DNA of 34,581 bases from Candidatus Dojkabacteria bacterium (GTDB taxonomy: Bacteria > Patescibacteria > Dojkabacteria > SC72): contig JALNYV010000026.1 in NCBI GenBank assembly GCA_023229785.1, forward strand, positions 1 through 34,581. Reading direction: 5' to 3'. A program made the translations under genes and the position numbers. Below are positions 29,776-34,581 of this stretch, in pieces; the stretch's first letter is position 1, and each line of letters starts with the position of its first letter. A model generated the notes under the pieces. That model made no database searches. It worked only from the letters and a program-made list of their open reading frames with translations, and was not told the origin of the DNA.

Positions 29776-30017
29776 CACATCCGAAATGTATGGTCTTAAA
29801 TAAGCAAGATGGAACTAAGGAAGGATGGGAACATGAATGGAAAGTAATTTACCAAGAAACAGGAAAGTTCCATCATTGGGGATTTGCAAAAGATGAAGTA
29901 ATATACCATGTTCAATGTAAGAAATGTGGAATGGTTAGTTTCTATTCAGTACCACTTCCTTGTCAGATTTGTAAATCACAACAACTAAAGAGATTAAAGA
30001 AGGAGTTATTAAGATGA
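29772..30017 (+). CDS. 81-aa zinc-ribbon protein
   Basis: A His/Trp-rich first half, then CKKCGMVSF (52-60) and CQIC (68-71) and a basic helix. ATGA both ends. Nucleic-acid binding is likely from the ribbon. Confidence 0.6.
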   Translation: MTHPKCMVLNKQDGTKEGWEHEWKVIYQETGKFHHWGFAKDEVIYHVQCKKCGMVSFYSVPLPCQICKSQQLKRLKKELLR

Positions 30018-30211
30018 TAGACTGGGGAACATTCGCTATAGGAGCAATCGCTGGTGGAATTGGAACATACATTGGAGCGTGGTTGGGATTCAAACGCATG
30101 AAGAAGAAAAGGTTTACTAACTTACAAAAGGAATTGGATGAAGGTTATGCTGGACTAAAGCGAGCTTCACAAAGTTTCAAGATGTTCAATGAGGTTGTCA
30201 ATGGCGCGTAA
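30014..30211 (+). CDS. 65-aa single-TM protein
   Basis: A glycine-rich helix (about 7-25) then a basic helical tail (KRMKKKRFTNLQKELD). Resembles small tail proteins of virions by layout only. Confidence 0.6.
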   Translation: MIDWGTFAIGAIAGGIGTYIGAWLGFKRMKKKRFTNLQKELDEGYAGLKRASQSFKMFNEVVNGA

Positions 30212-30473
30212 GAAAAACATTCAAAGGGATTTTCATATTACTAGAATAGTTACAAGAGATGTACTGACAGATTCATTCCAAAGCATAAGAAATATGTTAG
30301 GCATGCGCTTGCGTGGATATGAGAAGAGACTTAATGAAACCGTTGAAGTGATGATAGAAGAAATGAATTTGGTTTATAAGAATATAGAATGGTATAGAAT
30401 CTCAATCAATCCTTTGACATCTGGAAGTATTATGATAATAATTTATGGACAAGGAGCTCAACGATATGAATAG
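30201..30473 (+). CDS. 90-aa helical/beta protein
   Basis: The ATG at 30201 (MARKKNIQRDF) is preferred over one at 30189, which is deeper in the previous gene. Helices in the middle (FQSIRNMLGMRLRGYEKRL) and a beta-rich end. Overlaps both neighbours. Not recognised. Confidence 0.55.
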   Translation: MARKKNIQRDFHITRIVTRDVLTDSFQSIRNMLGMRLRGYEKRLNETVEVMIEEMNLVYKNIEWYRISINPLTSGSIMIIIYGQGAQRYE

Positions 30474-30894
30474 GAAAGGATTGTTTGGAATGATTTTTAT
30501 TTTTATCGCATTGATAGTGGTCACAACAATGGTTGTGTATCAATCCAATCCAAATTACGAATACAAATATCTTAATTGGACTAATATGAACGCGACAGCA
30601 CAGTTAAGAGCACCACAAAGTAATGTTATTGCCGATGTTGCCTTCAAGATTGTTGATACAATGGGTTACTGTGTCTTCACTTTAACTAACGCTAGCGTTG
30701 ATTGGGCAAAGCAACATCCTCAATTGAATTGGAAGTTGTTTTTATATCTTATTCTATTCGCCTTCATACTTTACATTATCGTTCCATTAATAAAAGTCTT
30801 CTTGATTCTAGGTATATTCATCAAAGACTTATTTCAATCAAGGAAAGAAGCGAAGCGATTGAAAGAGTTACGAGCGAGGCGTGATGGGAAATGA
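30466..30894 (+). CDS. 142-aa protein with KGL leader and second TM
   Basis: The ATG at 30466 follows AAGGAG and fits better than 30445. The N-terminus NRKGLFGMIFIFIALIVV resembles the KGQ leaders of the coat-like proteins; a sequon-bearing outer part follows (NATAQ, NASVD), then a helix at about 87-120 and a basic tail. Another possible double-TM envelope protein. Confidence 0.6.
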   Translation: MNRKGLFGMIFIFIALIVVTTMVVYQSNPNYEYKYLNWTNMNATAQLRAPQSNVIADVAFKIVDTMGYCVFTLTNASVDWAKQHPQLNWKLFLYLILFAFILYIIVPLIKVFLILGIFIKDLFQSRKEAKRLKELRARRDGK

Positions 30895-31175
30895 AAACAA
30901 AAGAGTTCTTCACAAGGTGGAAGCAGGGGATACTAGAAATCACCCCTTATCAGCAAGCGCGGATTGTGTATTACAACACGTACCTCCTAGTGCTTGGTAT
31001 TCTATGTGGTGTAGTAGTCACATCATGGCTATCTTTTACAAAGCTATGGTGGTTAGTTGTGATTCTAATCGCGTCATTAGTAAATGTCATAATCCAACAA
31101 ATAGGAAACTACCAAAAGTTTAAAGTGTTGGGATATATTGAAAGGAGAATACATGAACAAACAAGCACAGTTTAG
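30891..31175 (+). CDS. 94-aa membrane protein, two helices
   Basis: Helices at about 31-48 and 52-68 flanked by basic segments. ATGA start. A longer frame in another phase at 30881 has no such support and is rejected. Confidence 0.55.
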   Translation: MKTKEFFTRWKQGILEITPYQQARIVYYNTYLLVLGILCGVVVTSWLSFTKLWWLVVILIASLVNVIIQQIGNYQKFKVLGYIERRIHEQTSTV

Positions 31176-31338
31176 TTTTGAAGATATTAACCCAGCTTAC
31201 GCAGGGCTAGCAGTATTGGGTGGATTCATAGCCTTCTTTGTTGCTGCTTACGCGAAGTCAGGAAAGATTATTCCCTTTGTCGCTTTGATTCTTGGTACAA
31301 TAATCACTTATTTGTATCTTACAATGACTGATAGATAA
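31153..31338 (+). CDS. 61-aa membrane protein, two helices
   Basis: AAAGGAG before the ATG at 31153 decides the start. Helices at about 17-33 and 38-56. Overlaps the previous gene by 23 nt. Confidence 0.6.
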   Translation: MNKQAQFSFEDINPAYAGLAVLGGFIAFFVAAYAKSGKIIPFVALILGTIITYLYLTMTDR

Positions 31339-31339
31339 A

Positions 31340-31687
31340 ATGGGAAACATAATAGAAGCAAGTCAGTTGCCCGAGCAAGATAAGGTGTATTTGAAGAAGG
31401 ATGTCTTTGGGTGGAGAATAGTCCACCCATTGAAGAATCCAGATGGTTCTATCAATGTTTGGAATGTATTGTTTGGAGGCATACGCAATTTTGTTACCCT
31501 TCTAGCGATACTACTAATCCTTGGAATGCTTTTATATGGGGAACATGAAATGACTAAAAGCATGAAAGAAATAGTATCTAATCCCTGTATACATTGCTCG
31601 GCTTATGTAAGGCCAACAGTCCCAATTGCAGAGCAGGATTATAGCGTAGTTAATAACATTACCTTAGGGAGGGTAGTAAGTGATTGA
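31340..31687 (+). CDS. 115-aa single-TM protein
   Basis: Soluble basic-acidic N-terminus (about 50 residues), helix at about 51-67, then an external part with a CIHC motif (83-86) and one sequon. Ends overlapping the next gene. Confidence 0.6.
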   Translation: MGNIIEASQLPEQDKVYLKKDVFGWRIVHPLKNPDGSINVWNVLFGGIRNFVTLLAILLILGMLLYGEHEMTKSMKEIVSNPCIHCSAYVRPTVPIAEQDYSVVNNITLGRVVSD

Positions 31688-31986
31688 AATTAATACCCAC
31701 CATTTATTACTATTGGCAATTAAGATTCGCTGAATCTGGAGTTATTAGTGTAGACCAGGCCAAGGAATTACTTTCTAAGTATTGTATCCCTCGTAAGTTA
31801 AGAGGAATCATCCTAGGGGAGATGGAATTATGTGGTTTGATTAGAATAGACGATTCTAGTGGTGCTATGCGTGTAATTCATTGCCCCTACAAAAAGGATG
31901 GCATGATAAACTTGGATAGAGTAGCCAAAAGAGGGAAACAAGTTGAGATTGTGCTTAAGAAGAATGGGACTATCTTTGAATATTAA
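31684..31986 (+). CDS. Winged-helix-like protein
   Basis: TTG start behind GGGAGGG. A 100-aa protein: helices ISVDQAKELLSKYCI and LRGIILGEMELCGLIRID followed by a beta wing pattern fit a winged helix DNA-binding fold. It may be a regulator of this long operon. It is the last plus-strand gene before a promoter for a small leaderless gene. Confidence 0.55.
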   Translation: MKLIPTIYYYWQLRFAESGVISVDQAKELLSKYCIPRKLRGIILGEMELCGLIRIDDSSGAMRVIHCPYKKDGMINLDRVAKRGKQVEIVLKKNGTIFEY

Positions 31987-32002
31987 CCACAAGCTTTTAT
32001 AT
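31986..32002 (+). promoter_or_regulatory. ACCAC-type promoter of the 61-aa basic gene
   Basis: ACCACAAGCTTTTATAT; ACCAC lies 37 nt before the ATG at 32023, matching leaderless spacing. Confidence 0.65.
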
Positions 32003-32022
32003 CTCAATGTTTATATTTGGCA

Positions 32023-32208
32023 ATGGTTAGAATACTATCGGAACAACAAAGAACTCTACGAACACTTAAGCAAAGTGGCCATCGTGTATCAAAGATAAGA
32101 GATGCCGCTAGGCTATCAATGCTTCCAGGTAAAAGAGTAAGCAGAACTGGAAGGGAGTATTGGGAAACTAGGAAGAATAGAAGTGATATGTTAGGTTCTA
32201 ATCTTTAG
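32023..32208 (+). CDS. 61-aa basic leaderless protein
   Basis: An arginine-rich protein (RTLRTLKQSGHRVSKIR, then KRVSRTGREYWETRKNR) starting at the predicted transcription start. Probably binds DNA or RNA. It is convergent with the integrase. A longer TTG start (32017) is not needed. Confidence 0.55.
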   Translation: MVRILSEQQRTLRTLKQSGHRVSKIRDAARLSMLPGKRVSRTGREYWETRKNRSDMLGSNL

Positions 32209-32270
32209 TTGACTCAAGGAGAGTTCGCATAGCAAACTCAAGGCATTGACTTATTCGTCTTGACGAATTA
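32209..32270. repeat. Convergent gap with palindrome, candidate terminator or attachment site
   Basis: ATTCGTC-tt-GACGAAT at 32253..32268 is a perfect 7-bp inverted repeat just behind the integrase stop, and ACTCAAGG occurs twice (32212..32219 and 32236..32243). A two-way terminator between convergent genes is the simplest view; phage-type attachment sites are also often placed beside the integrase. Confidence 0.4.
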
Positions 32271-32873
32271 CTTTATTGTATCTGGTAGAATGTCTCCAAG
32301 TATCTGTTTTATAAGGACTTTATCTTCATATGAGAATATATCTGGAGAGACGTAGGCTTTTAGAAGGGTGTTCATATCATGTCCTAGTCGGGACGCTACT
32401 AGCACTCCATCCATCCCGCAAGCAAGCAACCAATTACCATGGGTTTTTCTAACATTGTGACTTGAGAAGTCTTTCCAATCCCTTATATCAAGGCGTTGGA
32501 GTTTACGGTTAAGAATATATTTGATTGCAGGCGTCGAAGGTATGTCAAAGGTATCTTCTGGAGATAGATTATGCTTCTTAATGTATTTGAATAACCATTC
32601 TTTAAACCCTTTTGAGATTTTAATCGTTCGAGGCATTGGTCTTTTCTCACCCTTCCTCGCTTTAACCTTGGTGATATAGAAAGTCAAGGCATTAAAACTA
32701 AAGTCAATATCTTTCACCCTTAAATGTCTTATCTCATTAATACGCGCGCCCGTATTTATCGCTATGGTAAAATAAGGTTTTTGCTTCTCGCTTAATTCCT
32801 CATAAAATAATAACCACTCTTTAGGCCTAAAAAACGCTTTTTGATTAGTTTTTAAATAATATTTGTTGTGCAT
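32268..32873 (-). CDS. Short tyrosine recombinase (integrase)
   Basis: A 201-aa protein carrying the catalytic set: Arg44 (TGARINEIRHLR), Lys in the 68-78 beta hairpin (KVKARKGEK), HNVR (139-142), His165 (RLGHD) and Tyr174 (LLKAYVS). Most integrases have an additional N-terminal core-binding domain of about 100 residues; here only about 25 residues precede the catalytic domain, so it is a minimal or truncated enzyme. GAGGTGGG precedes the ATG. It would allow insertion into or excision from the host chromosome, or resolution of dimers. Three TAAAGATTAAA motifs lie upstream. Confidence 0.85.
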   Translation of the reverse strand: MHNKYYLKTNQKAFFRPKEWLLFYEELSEKQKPYFTIAINTGARINEIRHLRVKDIDFSFNALTFYITKVKARKGEKRPMPRTIKISKGFKEWLFKYIKKHNLSPEDTFDIPSTPAIKYILNRKLQRLDIRDWKDFSSHNVRKTHGNWLLACGMDGVLVASRLGHDMNTLLKAYVSPDIFSYEDKVLIKQILGDILPDTIK

Positions 32874-32920
32874 TACCCACCTCTTTTAAATCCTCTTTTA
32901 TGGATTTTCTTTTATTGGGA

Positions 32921-32990
32921 GTAATATATTTTAATCTTTAAAGTATTTAATCTTTACGCACCCCTTAAAAGTAATACTCTTTTAATCTTT
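32921..32990 (-). promoter_or_regulatory. Integrase promoter with three TAAAGATTAAA motifs
   Basis: Motifs at 32931..32940, 32947..32956 and 32981..32990 (read as TTAATCTTT on the plus strand); the first overlaps a TATA-like AAAATATATTAC on the minus strand. The arrangement repeats that of the minus operon head at 761..971 and suggests common control. Confidence 0.5.
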
Positions 32991-33110
32991 CCGTTTATCC
33001 CTTACTTTTTCCTTACGGGGTTTTTCCTGGACATTGAAAACCAAAGGGCTTTTATAAATCCTTAAGGGCTTCGTTCCAGTGTGTAACTTATGGGGTTTTG
33101 TTTTGTTCAT
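32982..33110 (-). CDS. 42-aa basic peptide
   Basis: Starts 2 nt after the stop of the 138-aa gene, and ends within a TAAAGATTAAA motif. It is rich in Lys/Arg/Pro (EKPRKEKVRDKRKD). No ribosome site is visible, so it is a weak call; the stretch could simply be the spacer before the integrase promoter. Confidence 0.35.
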   Translation of the reverse strand: MNKTKPHKLHTGTKPLRIYKSPLVFNVQEKPRKEKVRDKRKD

Positions 33111-33112
33111 GG

Positions 33113-33529
33113 TTATTCTATATGGACTAAGCTTTTAAGTTCTTCGTAGTCACTACCACCAAGAAAATTAAACACCTCTTCCGCGTCCGTGCCAGTTACG
33201 TTTATGTGTTCTCCACAAAACCAATCTAAAAACCAAAATTCTATTTCATCATTTGCAAATATACGAAATTCTTCAGATGGCCCGCCCCAACTTATCTGGA
33301 ATCTTAAATAAGGTTCGCGCTGTCCTTTGAAAGTCCCAGGTTCTACATAATCAAAACTTAAACCGTATTCTTCAGGCGCCCCATAATCATATTTTAGCTT
33401 TTCTAGTATGTTTGGGAAATCACCATTATCATCTAGGGCGCGCAACTCGTTTAAAATTTTTATATCTTCCATCCTAGAATTATATGATTCTTTACACCTT
33501 TCTATAAGACTTTTTTCTTTTTCATCCAT
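33113..33529 (-). CDS. 138-aa conserved-type plasmid/phage protein (SWGGPSEEFR)
   Basis: The middle reads YLRFQISWGGPSEEFRIF then EIEFWFLDWFCGEHI; I recall similar SWGGPSEEFR...YWFLDWFDGA segments in plasmid and phage proteins of unknown function. The N-terminus is a helix and the end acidic. It overlaps the 60-aa gene upstream by 8 nt. Not a known enzyme. Recall-based link, to be verified by search. Confidence 0.6.
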   Translation of the reverse strand: MDEKEKSLIERCKESYNSRMEDIKILNELRALDDNGDFPNILEKLKYDYGAPEEYGLSFDYVEPGTFKGQREPYLRFQISWGGPSEEFRIFANDEIEFWFLDWFCGEHINVTGTDAEEVFNFLGGSDYEELKSLVHIE

Positions 33530-33704
33530 GTGCTAACCTTTTTAATTCCTTATTTTTAAGTTGATTCAATATATATTTATACTCGGATTTGTGCCTTTTT
33601 TCTAAAATAACCCTTGCTTGCATCCTTAGACGTTCGTATAATTTCCTAACTTGCTCTTTTGATAATCCTCTCATATTCCATTTACTTATATGACTTTGGG
33701 CCAT
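33522..33704 (-). CDS. 60-aa basic helical protein
   Basis: Lies 11 nt after the ParB-like stop. Helical throughout, rich in K/R (KEQVRKLYERLRMQARVILEKRHK). Possibly a DNA-binding or adaptor partner of the ParB-like protein. Not recognised. Confidence 0.6.
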   Translation of the reverse strand: MAQSHISKWNMRGLSKEQVRKLYERLRMQARVILEKRHKSEYKYILNQLKNKELKRLAHG

Positions 33705-33715
33705 GAATATAAACT

Positions 33716-34581
33716 TTAATCTTTCTTTTTTCGTTGTGGTCTTTGTTTGTAGTAAAATAATTTAGGATTTAAGGCCACTTTTCCTATAAGCATTAAGTTA
33801 ATTAAGTCTGTTATGCCATATTTTCTATACTCCTTATTATTCTCATACTCCTTTTTAACTAGAACGACACTTATACTTTTAGGCGAATATTTCTCTCTTT
33901 TCCTTATGGCTTTATTAATTTCCATTCCCGCGCCTGTTAAATCGTGTAAAAGGTGAATATCTGCTGTGGTATATTCGTCTTGTTGTGCCTTCTTAAATAC
34001 AATATCGCGCGTTTTCTTTGTCCCAACCCAATGTCTATTAACTATCATGTTTGAAACGGTAACGGGTAAAGCTCCCTTTTTATCGCGCTTGTTTTTTATA
34101 AAGCTCATTTTTTCCATAACTTTAGGCGGTACTTTTAAACTCATATCATATAAGCTTTTTATCCTTCCCGGTGATTGATTTAAAGCGCTTGCAATTTCAC
34201 CCAGGTTATAATTTTCTTTTCTTAAGTCTGCGATGGCCTTGGACAATTCTAAGGGGGTTATATCTTTCCTATGTATGTTTTCGAGTAGATTAACTATTAT
34301 AAAGTTCGCCTTTGTTGTCTTCCCAATATCGTTTAAACCAATTGGTTCTAAAAGGCCATGTTGCTTTATAGAGTTCATTAGTTCGATAAACTCCGCGTCC
34401 GAATCATTAAAGCGCGTATTATCTAAAATTACAATGTCCTTTATGGGTATGTCTGCATAAGCTCGTTCATGTAAAAGATAGGCGGGTATAGTTTCCCATC
34501 CAAGCTTTTTACAAGCACTTAAGCGCCTGAATCCATAAGCAAGAAGGAGTTTTTTATTTTCCCCTTCCCTTCTTAATAGCC
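33716..34581 (-). CDS. ParB-like protein (main part; runs off window end)
   Basis: On the circle this is a 297-aa protein starting at complement(225) and ending at 33716. Visible motifs: DIPIKDI (53-59), SIKQHGLLEPIGL (80-92), LLENIHRKDITPLE (108-121) and a helix-turn-helix around 136-155 (LGEIASALNQSPGRIKSLY). These are the usual ParB/Spo0J/KorB landmarks, so the protein probably binds a centromere-like site or acts as a regulator. The GERR-type box (YGFRRLSACKKLGWETIP, 25-42) lies before DIPI rather than after GLLEPI, so the order is swapped relative to normal ParB. No ParA ATPase is seen anywhere. It sits in a minus-strand operon with small unknown genes. The family is fairly sure; function as partition protein is inference. 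Confidence 0.75.
   Translation of the reverse strand, partial: LLRREGENKKLLLAYGFRRLSACKKLGWETIPAYLLHERAYADIPIKDIVILDNTRFNDSDAEFIELMNSIKQHGLLEPIGLNDIGKTTKANFIIVNLLENIHRKDITPLELSKAIADLRKENYNLGEIASALNQSPGRIKSLYDMSLKVPPKVMEKMSFIKNKRDKKGALPVTVSNMIVNRHWVGTKKTRDIVFKKAQQDEYTTADIHLLHDLTGAGMEINKAIRKREKYSPKSISVVLVKKEYENNKEYRKYGITDLINLMLIGKVALNPKLFYYKQRPQRKKKD
34385..34581. repeat. Terminal overlap, right copy
   Basis: Same sequence as 1..197 apart from one base at 34455. It supports circularity. The mismatch changes a ParB-like codon from GTA (Val) to GCA (Ala) exactly where two displaced motifs of that protein meet, so it could be a population variant or an assembly seam. Confidence 0.9.

Overview
The window looks like the complete circular genome of a small archaeal mobile element, most likely a membrane-containing virus. 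The first 197 bases recur at the end (1..197 = 34385..34581, one mismatch), giving a circle of about 34,384 bp cut inside a ParB-like gene. Archaeal signs are: TATA boxes placed about 26 nt before leaderless starts, often preceded by ACCAC; an LSm (Sm-like) protein; pilin-like KGQ leader peptides; many N-glycosylation sequons; and internal cistrons with strong GGAGG sites and ATGA or TAATG overlaps. The DNA is AT-rich. The host cannot be named from sequence alone; a methanogen, a DPANN archaeon or another uncultivated archaeon are all possible.

Layout. (1) Minus-strand module, 714 down through position 1 and on to 32268: zinc-ribbon protein, 95-aa protein, ParB-like protein, three small proteins and a short tyrosine integrase. 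It is headed by a 630-bp repeat-rich non-coding region (715..1344) that is the best candidate for origin, partition site or operators. (2) 2750..1345, minus: a helical protein and a P-loop ATPase, probably for genome packaging. (3) 2842..5792, plus: virion-type small membrane proteins, starting with a 72-aa two-helix protein that resembles spindle-virus coat proteins. (4) 5836..15595: RHH regulator, membrane protein, a 1085-aa structural protein, two paralogous pilin-like coat proteins, a 1499-aa secreted and membrane-anchored glycoprotein, and membrane partners. (5) 15635..18210: basic small proteins, another double-TM protein and a fibre with a C1q/TNF-like tip. (6) 18339..21428: protein of unknown function behind a structured leader, LSm, multi-zinc protein and SF3 helicase (replication). 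(7) 21502..26997: accessory operon of about twenty tiny genes, including a striking array whose junctions are eight exact copies of one 16-bp sequence, and a methyltransferase. (8) 27147..31986: SPFH/prohibitin-like protein, OB-fold-like protein and a long run of tiny membrane and zinc proteins. (9) 32023..32208: a leaderless basic protein facing the integrase.

How it may work together (inference): integrase and ParB-like protein maintain the element; SF3 helicase, OB-fold protein and zinc protein replicate it; a TAAAGATTAAA motif at the minus-operon, integrase and accessory promoters suggests one shared regulator; the ACCAC-type promoters drive virion operons. The most unusual points are the ParB-like protein with its N-terminal motifs in swapped order, the cassette-like small-gene array at 23.8-25.9 kb, the origin-like repeat field, the virus-borne LSm and SPFH proteins, and mini-ORFs beginning exactly at predicted transcription starts.
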